Positions 8,032 to 17,480 of a stretch of 64,000 bases of DNA are shown here, piece by piece. The DNA is taken from positions 744,001 through 808,000 of the forward strand of contig JAHBZB010000001.1 of the NCBI GenBank assembly GCA_019635635.1, written 5' to 3'. Source of the stretch: Xanthobacteraceae bacterium. GTDB lineage: Bacteria; Pseudomonadota; Alphaproteobacteria; Rhizobiales; Xanthobacteraceae. Both the position numbers and the translations under genes were made by a program. The first letter of the stretch is position 1. Every line of letters starts with the position of its first letter. Below the pieces are notes generated by a model. The model did no database searches. It had not been told where the DNA came from and saw nothing but the letters and a program-made list of their open reading frames with translations.

Positions 8032-9819
8032 ATGATGAAATTCATCCGCCTCTATTCCCGTGTTCTCGGCCTGCTCGGGCCGCAAGCCAGGCTTGGCCTT
8101 GTGCTTGCGATCGCAAATATCCTGCTTGCAGTCGCCGCCTTCGCGGAGCCAATTTTGTTCGGGCGGATCATCGATAACCTGATTACCAGCCAGTCGAACA
8201 AGGTCATGCCGAGCCTGGAGACGCTCGGGCCGCTGCTCGGCGCGTGGGTCGCGTTTGGCCTCTTCACCATTGCCTCGGGCGTGCTGGTCGCCCTGCATTC
8301 GGATCGGCTCGCGCATAAGCGCCGTCTCGGTATCATCACCGGCTATTTCGAGCACGTGCTGCAACTGCCGCTCGCCTATCACGGCGGCACGCATTCGGGC
8401 CGCCTGATGAAGGTGATGTTGCAGGGCGCGGACGCGCTCTGGGGCACCTGGCTCTCATTTTTCCGCGAGCAATGCGTTGCGATCGTTTCGCTGTTCGTGC
8501 TCTTGCCGATCGCGATCGCGCTCAACTGGCGGCTCGGCATGCTGCTCGTGGTGCTGGTCGTGATCTTCGCGGTGCTGACGAGCTACGTCATCAACCGCAC
8601 GATTTCGTTGCAGCAGACGGTCGAGGGGTTCCACAGCGATCTCTCGGCGCGCGCGGCGGACGCGCTCGGCAACATCGCGCTGATCCAGAGCTACACCCGC
8701 ACCGAAGCCGAAGTCTCGAGCATGCGGACCGTGGTCGAGCGGTTGCTCGAAAAGCAATTGCCGGTGCTGTCGTGGTGGGCGCTGGTCGCAGTCGCGACCA
8801 AGGCGGCGACGACCATCACCGTGCTTTCGATCTTCCTGCTCGGCGTCTGGCTCTACACCAAGGGGCTCACCACCATCGGCGAGATCGTGACCTTCGTGAA
8901 CGTGGCTGCCCTCTTCATCGGCAAGCTCGAGCAGGCGGCGAGCTTCGCGAACCGGCTGGTCACCGACGCGCCGCGGTTACAGGAATTTTTCGAGGTGCTG
9001 GATTCGGCACCTTCGGTCCACGACAAGCCGAACGCAATCGAAATGCCGCGCCCGCGCGGCGCGGTCGATTTCGAGCATGTGTCGCTTTCCTATGACGGCA
9101 AGCGCGCGGCGGTCGACGACATTTCGCTGCACGCCGATCCGGGCGAGACGATTGCGCTGGTCGGCGCGACCGGCGCCGGTAAATCCACCGCGCTTGCGAT
9201 CATGCATCGCGCCTTCGATCCGCAGAAGGGCGTGGTCAAGATCGACGGCGTCGATATCCGCGACTACACGCTGGTTTCGCTACGCAAGAACATCGGCGTC
9301 GTGTTTCAGGAGGCGCTCCTGTTCGACCGCTCGATCGAGGAGAACCTCAAGGTCGGCAGGCCGGAGGCGACGGATGCCGAAGTCCAAAGCGCATTGGAAC
9401 GCGCGCAAGCCAAGGAATTCATTGCGCGGCTGCCGGAAGGGCTGCAATCGAATGTCGGCGAGCGGGGCCGCTCGCTTTCGGGCGGCGAGCGCCAGCGGCT
9501 TGCGATCGCGCGTGCGCTTCTGAAGAACCCGCCGATTCTCGTGCTGGACGAGGCGACGAGCGCGCTCGACGCCAGCACCGAGGTGCTGGTGCAGAAGGCG
9601 CTCGAGGAAGTCATGAAAGGGCGCACGACCTTCGTGATCGCGCACCGGCTTGCGACCATCCGCAACGCCGACAAGATCCTGGTGTTTCACGAAGGCAAGA
9701 TCGTCGAGCGCGGCACGTTCGACGAACTGGTCGAGAAGAACGGGCGCTTCGCGCAACTCGCGAAGGCCCAGTTCATGGTGCAGGAAGAGCAGAAAGCCGC
9801 GATTCCGATCAGCGGTTAA
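8032..9819 (+). CDS. NdvA/ChvA-like ABC exporter (fused permease-ATPase)
   Basis: A 595-residue half-transporter: a six-helix transmembrane domain (about residues 15-320) followed by an ATPase domain. The N-terminal stretch [11 protein letters not shown] closely resembles ChvA/NdvA, which export cyclic beta-1,2-glucan to the periplasm in rhizobia. The ATPase has Walker [10 protein letters not shown] (about 378-386), signature [15 protein letters not shown], Walker [13 protein letters not shown] and the H-loop IAHRL. Exporters of this type act as homodimers. No glucan synthase gene (ndvB) is in the window, so beta-glucan export is an inference from similarity and a lipid or other glycan is possible. 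Two consecutive ATG codons start the frame. Confidence 0.85.
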   Translation: MMKFIRLYSRVLGLLGPQARLGLVLAIANILLAVAAFAEPILFGRIIDNLITSQSNKVMPSLETLGPLLGAWVAFGLFTIASGVLVALHSDRLAHKRRLGIITGYFEHVLQLPLAYHGGTHSGRLMKVMLQGADALWGTWLSFFREQCVAIVSLFVLLPIAIALNWRLGMLLVVLVVIFAVLTSYVINRTISLQQTVEGFHSDLSARAADALGNIALIQSYTRTEAEVSSMRTVVERLLEKQLPVLSWWALVAVATKAATTITVLSIFLLGVWLYTKGLTTIGEIVTFVNVAALFIGKLEQAASFANRLVTDAPRLQEFFEVLDSAPSVHDKPNAIEMPRPRGAVDFEHVSLSYDGKRAAVDDISLHADPGETIALVGATGAGKSTALAIMHRAFDPQKGVVKIDGVDIRDYTLVSLRKNIGVVFQEALLFDRSIEENLKVGRPEATDAEVQSALERAQAKEFIARLPEGLQSNVGERGRSLSGGERQRLAIARALLKNPPILVLDEATSALDASTEVLVQKALEEVMKGRTTFVIAHRLATIRNADKILVFHEGKIVERGTFDELVEKNGRFAQLAKAQFMVQEEQKAAIPISG

Positions 9820-9831
9820 TTCTTCCTCCGG

Positions 9832-11001
9832 TCAGCGCAGCCGTTCCAGAATCGAAACGTAGTTCGCGACCGCCGCGCCTCCCATGTTGAAGATGCCGCC
9901 GAGGGAAGCGTCCTTGATCTGCATTTCGTTCGCCTGACCGCGAAGCTGCATCGTGGTCATTGCGTGCATGGAAACGCCGGTCGCGCCGATCGGATGGCCC
10001 TTCGCCTTAAGACCGCCGGAAGGATTCACCGGCAGCTTGCCGTTCTTCTGCGTGATGCCGTCGGCGATCACGCGCGCGCCCTGACCGGGCTTCGCCAGTC
10101 CCATCGCTTCGTATTCGATCAGTTCGGCGACCGTGAAGCAGTCGTGGGTCTCGACGAAGGAGAGGTCGTAGATGTCGAGGCCCGCTTCGGAGAGCGCGCG
10201 CTTCCAGGCTTCGGCGCAACCCTCAAAGAGAATGATGTCGCGCTTCGACATCGGCAGGAAATCCTGCACATGTGCGGTGGCGCGGAAGGCGACCGCGGGG
10301 CGGCCGAGCTTCATCGCGGTCTCGACGTCGGTGAGAACGATCGCGGCGGCACCGTCGGAAACGAGCGAGCAGTCAGTGCGCTTCAAGGGGCCTGCGACGA
10401 AGGGGTTTTTCTCGCTCTCATTGCGGCAGAACTCGAAGCCGAAATCCTTGCGCATCTGCGCGTAGGGATTGACGACGCCGTTCTTGTGGTTTTTCGCGGC
10501 GATCATGGCGAGCGCATCCGACTGATCGCCGAAGCGCTGGAAATAGTTCGCGGCGATCTTGCCGAATACGCCAGCAAAGCCCATCGGCGTGTCGCCGTCT
10601 TCGGGCAGATAGGACGCGCCGAGGAGAATCTTGCCGACTTCCGCGCCGGAAACCTTGGTCATCTGTTCGACGCCGACCACGAGCACGATCCGGGCATTGC
10701 CGGCCTTGATCGACTTCAAACCCTGGTGAACAGCGGCGGAACCGGTGGCGCAGGCGTTTTCCACGCGGGTCGCCTGCTTGAAGCGCAACGCCGGGTCGGC
10801 CTGTAGCACCAGCGAGGCGGTGAAATTCTGGGGCGTGAAACCGCCGTTGTAGTGGCCGAGCACGACTTCATCGACGTCCTTCGCGTCGATCCCGGCGTCG
10901 GCCAGCGCTTCGCCCGCGACCTTGACGATCAGGCTCTCGACGCTCTCCGCGTCCAGTTTTCCGAAGGGAGTATGGGCAATGCCGACGATGCAGGCAGTCA
11001 T
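9832..11001 (-). CDS. Thiolase family protein (acetyl-CoA acetyltransferase/SCP2-thiolase type)
   Basis: A 389-residue thiolase-fold enzyme; thiolases cleave or form 3-oxoacyl-CoA. The acyl-accepting cysteine is Cys84 in RVENACATGSAAV. The C-terminal half has the His motif NPSGGLKAKGHPIGATG. The second catalytic cysteine of classical thiolases (CxG near the C-terminus) is replaced: the region reads GGIFNMGGAAVAN, as in SCP2-like thiolases. The exact reaction is therefore uncertain. The start at 11001 was chosen over an upstream in-frame codon because GGAG lies 5 bases before it and the family N-terminus (ACIVGIAHTPFGK) follows at once. It is divergent from dacF. Confidence 0.87.
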   Translation of the reverse strand: MTACIVGIAHTPFGKLDAESVESLIVKVAGEALADAGIDAKDVDEVVLGHYNGGFTPQNFTASLVLQADPALRFKQATRVENACATGSAAVHQGLKSIKAGNARIVLVVGVEQMTKVSGAEVGKILLGASYLPEDGDTPMGFAGVFGKIAANYFQRFGDQSDALAMIAAKNHKNGVVNPYAQMRKDFGFEFCRNESEKNPFVAGPLKRTDCSLVSDGAAAIVLTDVETAMKLGRPAVAFRATAHVQDFLPMSKRDIILFEGCAEAWKRALSEAGLDIYDLSFVETHDCFTVAELIEYEAMGLAKPGQGARVIADGITQKNGKLPVNPSGGLKAKGHPIGATGVSMHAMTTMQLRGQANEMQIKDASLGGIFNMGGAAVANYVSILERLR

Positions 11002-11169
11002 GGGAACTCCTTGGCCACATTTCGTGCTTTTTCCGACTATAGGCCGAGCTTCGCCGCGCCGCGAACACTTTGCCTGACAAATCAATCGGCGTTAGGAAGA
11101 GACCCGGAAAGACCGCGACGAGGCTTCCGGACCGCGTCCCGGCTTTCCGTAACGAGAACAAGACCTTCG

Positions 11170-12432
11170 ATGCTCGCAGGCTTTCGCTTCCGGCCGTTTC
11201 TGTTGGGCCTTTTCGCTGCCGCCGCGTTCGCCGCGCCGGCCGCCGCCGGTCCTTATGTGTTGATCGAAGCGGACACCGGCAAGGTCATCCTTGAGCAGGA
11301 TGCGGGACGGCCCTGGCATCCGGCCTCGATCACCAAGCTGATGACGACTTACGTCACCTTCAAGGCGCTGCGCGAAGGCAAGCTGCACATCTATTCGCTG
11401 CTGCCGATTTCGCAGTTCGCGGCGTCCACGCCGCCGTCGAAATCGGGCTTCCCCGCAGGCCAGACCATCACGGTCGATAACGCGCTGAAGCTCCTGATGG
11501 TGAAATCCGCGAACGATATGGCGGTGGTGCTCGCCGAAGGCGTCGGCGGCAATGTCGAGAATTTCGTCAGCCTGATGAACGCGAACGCGCAGGCGCTCGG
11601 CATGACGGCGACACGGTTCAGAAATCCGCACGGGCTGCCCGACGACGAGCAGGTGACGACCGCGCGCGACATGGCGATTCTGGCGCGCGCGCTGATCAAG
11701 GAATTCCCCGAGCACGAAGCCTATTTCCGGATTCCCACGATCCAGGTCGGCAAGCGGCTGCTTCGTAACTTCAATCGCCTGATCGACCGCTATCCGGGGG
11801 CTGACGGCATGAAGACGGGCTTCATCTGTTCGTCCGGCTTCAATCTGGTCGCAAGCGCGCATCGCGGCACGCAGCGCCTGATCGCGGTGGTGCTCGGCTC
11901 GCACAACGCGGTCGCGCGCGCAGAACAGGCAGCGTCTCTGTTCGAGCGCGGCTTTCAGGCCGGCTCCGGCCTCGAGGTGCTGCTCGGCGGCGCCAAGAAC
12001 GTGAGCGCGATTGCCAATCTCGCGCAGGACCCCGGCGACATGTGGGAAGACATGTGCGGCAAGCACCGCAAGCGCCGCGTCGCCGCGTCGGACTCGGGCG
12101 ACGAGATCGACGATGACGAAGTCGAAACGCCGGAAGACGCGCTGCGGGCGATCAAGGTCAACCGCGCGAAGCTGCTCAGTGCCGAGCTGCCGCCGTCAAT
12201 GAAGCCGATTCGCGTGCATACCGGCCCGGAACGCGACGACAAGGGCCGGCCGATCGTGGTTGCCAAGATCAACGGGCGGATGGAAGTGGTGCCGACGGGT
12301 TACAACCGGCTTGCCAATTCGCCGTTCGCGCCGCTGCCCGAAGGTTTCGGGCCGCAGGACAAGCAGGAGCGCAGGCTGAGGCTGCCGCGCGTCGTGCCGA
12401 TGCCGGTCAAGCGGCCGGACTCCCAATCGTGA
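11170..12432 (+). CDS. D-alanyl-D-alanine carboxypeptidase (peptidase S11, penicillin-binding protein)
   Basis: A 420-residue secreted or membrane-attached low-molecular-weight PBP that trims the terminal D-alanine of peptidoglycan stem peptides. The signal peptide is about residues 1-26 (cleavage after AAA). The catalytic motifs are all present: SITK (Ser53-Lys56), SAN at about 115-117 and KTG at about 217-219. The C-terminal 150 residues are unusual for PBP5: a highly charged segment (RKRRVAASDSGDEIDDDEVE) and a basic proline-rich end replace the typical amphipathic anchor. The GTG of the next gene overlaps the stop (GTGA), which couples the two. Confidence 0.9.
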   Translation: MLAGFRFRPFLLGLFAAAAFAAPAAAGPYVLIEADTGKVILEQDAGRPWHPASITKLMTTYVTFKALREGKLHIYSLLPISQFAASTPPSKSGFPAGQTITVDNALKLLMVKSANDMAVVLAEGVGGNVENFVSLMNANAQALGMTATRFRNPHGLPDDEQVTTARDMAILARALIKEFPEHEAYFRIPTIQVGKRLLRNFNRLIDRYPGADGMKTGFICSSGFNLVASAHRGTQRLIAVVLGSHNAVARAEQAASLFERGFQAGSGLEVLLGGAKNVSAIANLAQDPGDMWEDMCGKHRKRRVAASDSGDEIDDDEVETPEDALRAIKVNRAKLLSAELPPSMKPIRVHTGPERDDKGRPIVVAKINGRMEVVPTGYNRLANSPFAPLPEGFGPQDKQERRLRLPRVVPMPVKRPDSQS

Positions 12433-13580
12433 ACGATGTGCCCGCGAAGAAAGCGGGACCGGTCGAGCCGATCCCGCTCAGCGTCTTCACCGGATTTCTG
12501 GGTGCCGGCAAAACCACGCTGCTCAACCGTCTGCTGAAAGACCCGGCCATGAGCGACGCCGCCGTGCTCGTCAACGAGGTCGGCGACATCGGAATCGACC
12601 ACAACCTTTACGAAATTGTCGAAGAGGGCGTGATCCTGCTCGCGAGCGGCTGCCTGTGCTGCGCGGTGCGGGGCGACCTCGTGAATTCGCTCGAGAATCT
12701 TCTGCGCGCGCGCGACAACAACCGCTGCAAGCCGTTCAACCGCGTCGTGATCGAAACGACGGGAATCGCAGACCCGGCTTCCGTCATCCACATCATCATG
12801 ACGCAGCCTTATCTGACGTTGCGCTATCGCCTCGACGGCGTCGTGACGCTGGTCGATGCCGTCAACGGCATGAAGACGCTCGACGAACATATCGAGGCGG
12901 TGAAGCAGGCGGCGATGGCCGACCGCATCGTGATTACGAAGACGGATTTGCCGGAAGGAGCGGCAGCGTTACCCGCGCTCCGCGAGCGGCTGAAGAAACT
13001 CAATCCCGCTGCGATCGTGCTCGAAGGCCAGCCGCCGGTCGCGGAACTGATCAATGCGGGTCTCTATAATCCGGACAGCAAAATTCCGGATGTCTCGCGC
13101 TGGCTCCGCGAGGAAGCGGTAATCGCCGCGGAAGAAGACGCGCACCACCACGAGCATCATCACGGTCACGACCACGGCCATCATCACCATCACCACGATC
13201 AGGCATCGCGGCACGATGCCTCGATCACGGCTTTCAGCATCGCGACCGACACGCCGATCCCGCTGAACACGCTCGAGATGTTTCTTGATCTGATGCGCTC
13301 GGCACACGGCGACAAGATTCTCCGCATGAAGGGTATCGTGCAGCTTGCCGACGACCCGGAGCGTCCGGTCGTCTTCCATGTCGTGCAGCATTTGATGCAT
13401 CCGCCGGCGCGGCTGGAGGCTTGGCCCGACGCCGACCGGCGCAGCCGGATCGTCTGCATCACGAAAGACCTGCCGCCGCAGACCGTGCGCAAGATGTTTG
13501 ATGCTTTTCTGGGCGTTCCGCAGGTGGATACGCCGGACAAGGCTGCGCTCACCGACAATCCGCTCGCGATTAACCGCTGA
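12429..13580 (+). CDS. COG0523 (CobW/ZNG1-like) metal-binding GTPase
   Basis: A 383-residue G3E GTPase. The family delivers zinc or cobalt to target enzymes. It has Walker A GFLGAGKTT (22-30), the metal-binding GCLCC motif (Cys75, Cys77, Cys78), the guanine-specificity motif TKTD and a CobW C-terminal domain. Between the domains lies a histidine-rich stretch at about 238-258 with more than a dozen histidines, a usual metal buffer in this family. Its GTG start overlaps the stop of the D,D-carboxypeptidase gene, so the two are co-translated. A metal-supply role for that enzyme is not obvious, as S11 peptidases are not zinc enzymes. No Zur box was identified. Confidence 0.9.
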   Translation: MNDVPAKKAGPVEPIPLSVFTGFLGAGKTTLLNRLLKDPAMSDAAVLVNEVGDIGIDHNLYEIVEEGVILLASGCLCCAVRGDLVNSLENLLRARDNNRCKPFNRVVIETTGIADPASVIHIIMTQPYLTLRYRLDGVVTLVDAVNGMKTLDEHIEAVKQAAMADRIVITKTDLPEGAAALPALRERLKKLNPAAIVLEGQPPVAELINAGLYNPDSKIPDVSRWLREEAVIAAEEDAHHHEHHHGHDHGHHHHHHDQASRHDASITAFSIATDTPIPLNTLEMFLDLMRSAHGDKILRMKGIVQLADDPERPVVFHVVQHLMHPPARLEAWPDADRRSRIVCITKDLPPQTVRKMFDAFLGVPQVDTPDKAALTDNPLAINR

Positions 13581-13670
13581 CTTCCTTCGCACTTGCCCAC
13601 TTCCGGTTTCCTGTCGGAAGCTGACGTTACGGAAAGGCGCCATAAAGCGCGCCGCCGGCGGGGAGAAGCA

Positions 13671-15455
13671 ATGGGCCTGATTCAGGAATTCAAGTATCTG
13701 CGTGGCGCGCTCGCGACGCTGCGCATGACGACGCCGATCGCGAAAAATCCGAAGCGCGTTTTCCCCTGGGTGGTCGAAGATCTCGCCAAACAATACGGCG
13801 ACAAGGACGCGCTCTTATCGGACCGCGAGCGCTTCACCTACCGCGAACTGGATGCGCGGGCGAACCAGTATGCGCGCTGGGCGCGCGCGCAAGGCGTCGG
13901 AAAAGGCGACGTCGTCTGTCTCTTGATGCTGAACCGGCCGGAATATCTTGTGCTCTGGCTCGGCATTTTACGCGCAGGCGGGGTGGTCGCGCTGCTCAAC
14001 ACTAATCTCACCGGCACGCCGCTCGCGCATTCGATTTCCATCGTTTCACCGAAGCACGTGATCGTGGACTCGCGGCTCATCAATTCCTTCAACGGCGCGA
14101 AGGCACAGATTTCCGGCACGCCGAAAATCTGGGTGCACGGCGACTCAAGCGAGTATGATTGCATCGAGCCGGTGGTCGCGGCGATGGACAATTCGCCGAT
14201 CCCGGCGGCCGACCGGCCCGACCTCGACATCAACGACCGTGCGCTCTTTATCTATACGAGCGGCACTACAGGTTTACCCAAGGCGGCGAACATCAATCAC
14301 TACCGGCTGATGCTGGCCGCCAACGGCTTCGCAGGTGCGATCGGCACCAAGCCTTCCGACCGCATGTATGACTGCCTGCCGATGTATCACTCGAACGGCG
14401 GCATGGTCGCGACCGGCGCGACTTTGATCGGCGGCGGCACCGTCATCATCCGCGAGAAATTCTCCGCGCGGGAGTTCTGGGACGATTGCGTCAAGTGGAA
14501 GTGCACCGCCTTCATCTATATTGGCGAACTGTGCCGCTATCTCGTCACCGCGCCGCCGAACGAGAACGAAAAGAAACATTCGATCCGCGTCTGCTGCGGC
14601 AACGGCATGCGGCCCGACGTATGGCCGCTGTTCAAGCAGCGTTTCGGCATTCCGAAGATTCTCGAGTTTTATGCTGCGACCGAAGGCAATGTCGCGAGCT
14701 TCAACTTCGACGGCACGCAGGGCGCGATCGGCCGGCTGCCCGCGTATCTCGCACACCGCTTCCCGACGCGGATCGTGAAGTTCGATGTCGAAACCGAGCA
14801 GCCGGTCCGCGACCGGCAGGGCTTCTGCATCGTTTGCGAGCAGAGTGAAGTGGGCGAGGCGATCGGACAAATTCTCAACGATCCGAGCAAGCCCACCAAC
14901 CGCTTCGAGGGCTATGCCGATCCCGAAGCGACCAAGAAGAAAATACTGCGTGACGTATTCGAGAAGGGCGACGCCTGGTTCCGCACCGGCGACCTCTTGC
15001 GGCAGGACGCCAAGGGTTACTTCTATTTCGTCGATCGCATCGGCGACACGTTCCGCTGGAAGGGCGAGAACGTCTCGACCAACGAGGTCGCCGAAGCCTT
15101 CACGGTTTTCCCCGGCGTGCAGGAAGCAACGGTCTATGGCGTGCCTGTGAAGGGCTTCGACGGCAAGGCGGGGATGATCGCGGTCGTGACCGACGGAAAT
15201 CTCGATCTCGCGGCGTTGCGCGCGCATGTGACGAAGTCGCTGCCCGAATATGCGCGGCCGATCTTCATTCGCCTGAAACGGGAACTCGATGTCACCGGCA
15301 CGTTCAAGCAACGCAAGGTGGATCTGGTGAAGGAAGGCTTCGACCCTTCGGCGATCAAGGACGAGCTATACTTCAACGATTCTCAACAGGGTGCCTATGT
15401 CCCGCTCGATGCGGCGCTCTACGAAAAGATTCAGGCGAGGACATACAGACTTTAA
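13671..15455 (+). CDS. FATP/VLACS-type long-chain acyl-CoA synthetase
   Basis: A 594-residue adenylate-forming enzyme that activates long or very long fatty acids to CoA thioesters. The AMP-binding loop is YTSGTTGLPKA (about 195-205). The later motif FYAATEGNVASFN (about 332-344) and the DRIGDTFRWKGENVST block identify the FATP/VLACS (SLC27-like) branch rather than FadD. The start at 13671 is preferred over an upstream in-frame codon because GGGGAGAAGC precedes it. The stop TAA shares a base with the ATG of the DUF924 gene (TAATG), so the two are coupled. A role in fatty-acid uptake or lipid recycling is inferred. Confidence 0.92.
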   Translation: MGLIQEFKYLRGALATLRMTTPIAKNPKRVFPWVVEDLAKQYGDKDALLSDRERFTYRELDARANQYARWARAQGVGKGDVVCLLMLNRPEYLVLWLGILRAGGVVALLNTNLTGTPLAHSISIVSPKHVIVDSRLINSFNGAKAQISGTPKIWVHGDSSEYDCIEPVVAAMDNSPIPAADRPDLDINDRALFIYTSGTTGLPKAANINHYRLMLAANGFAGAIGTKPSDRMYDCLPMYHSNGGMVATGATLIGGGTVIIREKFSAREFWDDCVKWKCTAFIYIGELCRYLVTAPPNENEKKHSIRVCCGNGMRPDVWPLFKQRFGIPKILEFYAATEGNVASFNFDGTQGAIGRLPAYLAHRFPTRIVKFDVETEQPVRDRQGFCIVCEQSEVGEAIGQILNDPSKPTNRFEGYADPEATKKKILRDVFEKGDAWFRTGDLLRQDAKGYFYFVDRIGDTFRWKGENVSTNEVAEAFTVFPGVQEATVYGVPVKGFDGKAGMIAVVTDGNLDLAALRAHVTKSLPEYARPIFIRLKRELDVTGTFKQRKVDLVKEGFDPSAIKDELYFNDSQQGAYVPLDAALYEKIQARTYRL

Positions 15456-16000
15456 TGACAGTCGCGCGGCCGGAAGAGATATTCCTGTTCTGGAAAGACG
15501 CAGGTCCGAAAAAGTGGTTTGAGGCCGATCCCGCGTTCGACCGCGAGATCACCGCGCGCTTTCTCGAAACCTACGAGGCCGGGGCGCGCGGCGAACTCGA
15601 TTACTGGGAGCGCTCGGCTTACGGCGCGTTCGCACTCGTGATCCTGCTCGACCAGTTCCCGCGCAACATGTTTCGCGGCGCGCCGAAAGCCTTTGCCGCC
15701 GACGAGAAGGCGAAGGAGATCGCGGACCGCGCCATCGCCGCCGGGCGCGATCAGGCGGTCGACAAGGAAGTACACACGTTCTTCTATATGCCGTTCATGC
15801 ACAGCGAGACGCTTGCCGATCAGGACCGCTGCGTCGCGTTGATGGCAAAGGAAGGCTCGCAAGAAAACGTTAAGTATGCCGAGATCCACCGGGACGCGAT
15901 TGCCCGTTTCGGGCGCTTTCCGCACCGAAACGAGATACTCGGCCGCAAATCCACGCCGGAGGAAATTGCGTATCTGCAAGGCGGCGGCTTCAAAGGCTGA
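15455..16000 (+). CDS. DUF924 family protein
   Basis: A 181-residue soluble all-helical protein. It shows the family hallmarks: the opening IFLFWKDAGPKKWFEADPAFD, the core VILLDQFPRNMFRG (63-76) and HTFFYMPFMHSET (107-119), ending RFGRFPHRNEILGR. The fold is related to tetratricopeptide-type helical repeats; the function is unknown. The ATG overlaps the stop of the acyl-CoA synthetase gene, suggesting shared translation, although DUF924 is also found alone in many genomes. Confidence 0.88.
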   Translation: MTVARPEEIFLFWKDAGPKKWFEADPAFDREITARFLETYEAGARGELDYWERSAYGAFALVILLDQFPRNMFRGAPKAFAADEKAKEIADRAIAAGRDQAVDKEVHTFFYMPFMHSETLADQDRCVALMAKEGSQENVKYAEIHRDAIARFGRFPHRNEILGRKSTPEEIAYLQGGGFKG

Positions 16001-16093
16001 GCCGCTCGGAGATTCACTGAAGGGTTTCTTAATCGCACTCTGATACCTGTTCTTAAAATGCGGACGAAAATCCGCAAGGACAGGGAGAGTTGC

Positions 16094-17479
16094 TTGGCGA
16101 TTGCCGGTCCCGACCATGGCGATCAGCGAGGCCTGCGTATGCATCTGCGCGGGCTGATTGCGCGCGTCATTCTCCTCTTCGCTGGCGAGAGCGATCACTC
16201 GGTCGCGCGCCGGGGCGCGGCTTCGGCCTTTATTATCCGCGTCGCGGGTGCCGCGGTCGCTTTCGTCTCGCAGATCGTGCTCGCGCGCTGGATGGGGCGC
16301 TACGAATTCGGCATCTATGTTTATGTCTGGACCTGGCTCCTGTTGCTCGGCAGCCTTGTGCCGCTGGGGCTGTGCACGGCGGCGCAACGCTTCATTCCGG
16401 AATACGCAGCGCGCGGCGAGCTTCCCCTGCTGCGTGGCTACATCTTCGCGAGCCGCTGGCTCGTCGTCGCCATTGCCACCTTGATCGCAGGCACGACGAT
16501 TGCGGTGCTGTTCCTGTTCCAGAAGTATCTCGACAATCACTATGTTGTGCCGCTGGTGCTGATGTGCGCCTGCCTGCCGATGCATGCGCTCTCTGCCGCG
16601 CAGGACGGCATCTCGCGCTCCTATAACTGGATCGATATGGCGCTCGCGCCGGGCTACATCGTGCGCCCGCTCGTGATCCTCGCGTTCATGGCGGGCTTCC
16701 ACTACGCGGGCATGCCGAACAGCGCGCTCTGCGCGATGGCTTCCACCGTGTTCGCCTACTGGCTCGTCACGGTCGCGCAGATGGTGATGCTCGATCGCCG
16801 ACTGAAAACGAAAGTCGCGCCGGGACCGCGGCAGTATGAAACGAAGTTCTGGCTGGCGACCGCGTTCCCGATCTTCCTGGTCGAGAGCTTCTATTTCCTT
16901 CTGACTTACACCGACATTCTGGTGCTCGAGGTCTATGTCGAGCCGGATCAGGTTGCGATCTACTATGCGGCGACGAAAATTCTGGCGCTCGTCGCCTTCG
17001 TCTATTTCGCAGTCTCGGCCGCCACCGCGCATCGCTTTGCCGAGTATCATGTCGCGGGCGAACACGAGAAGCTCGAGCGCTTTCTCACCGATTCGATCAA
17101 GTGGACGTTCTGGCCGTCGCTTGCCGGCACCATCGGCCTGCTCGTGACCGGGAAATTGCTGCTCTCGCTGTTCGGCGAGGGCTTTGCTTCCGGCTATGGT
17201 TTGATGTTCGTGCTGGCGGTGGGCCTGCTTGCGCGCGCAGGCGTCGGCCCGGTCGAGCGGTTACTCAACATGGTAGGCGAGCAGCGTTCCTGCGCGATGA
17301 TCTATGCGCTTGCTTTCATCACGAACCTTTCGCTCTGCTTCCTCCTGATCCCACACTTCAAGCTCTATGGCGCGGCGATCGCGATTTCGGCGGCGATGAT
17401 GTTCGAGTCGGCGATGCTTTATCTCGTGACCAAGCGCAAGCTCGGCCTGCACGCTTTCGTCTGGAAAAAGCCCGCGTAA
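16094..17479 (+). CDS. Lipopolysaccharide/polysaccharide flippase (MATE/MVF superfamily, Wzx-like)
   Basis: A membrane protein of about 461 residues with 12-14 predicted segments. It has the opening pattern GAASAFIIRVAGAAVAFVSQ then LARWMGRYEFGIYVYVWTW, which is typical of oligosaccharide-lipid flippases that move lipid-linked glycan units across the inner membrane. No glycosyltransferases or polymerase genes are adjacent, so the substrate is unknown. Start: a TTG at 16094 has GGGAG 6 bases upstream; an ATG at 16058 in the same frame has no visible ribosome site, and an ATG at 16139 is also possible. It converges with the next synthetase gene with 1 bp between stops. Confidence 0.84.
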   Translation: MAIAGPDHGDQRGLRMHLRGLIARVILLFAGESDHSVARRGAASAFIIRVAGAAVAFVSQIVLARWMGRYEFGIYVYVWTWLLLLGSLVPLGLCTAAQRFIPEYAARGELPLLRGYIFASRWLVVAIATLIAGTTIAVLFLFQKYLDNHYVVPLVLMCACLPMHALSAAQDGISRSYNWIDMALAPGYIVRPLVILAFMAGFHYAGMPNSALCAMASTVFAYWLVTVAQMVMLDRRLKTKVAPGPRQYETKFWLATAFPIFLVESFYFLLTYTDILVLEVYVEPDQVAIYYAATKILALVAFVYFAVSAATAHRFAEYHVAGEHEKLERFLTDSIKWTFWPSLAGTIGLLVTGKLLLSLFGEGFASGYGLMFVLAVGLLARAGVGPVERLLNMVGEQRSCAMIYALAFITNLSLCFLLIPHFKLYGAAIAISAAMMFESAMLYLVTKRKLGLHAFVWKKPA

Positions 17480-17480
17480 G

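Noticed and set aside
15452-17065. 537-codon open frame antisense to DUF924 and the flippase
   Set aside because: Overlaps two real genes on the plus strand; very Arg-, His- and Asp-rich, no recognisable fold.
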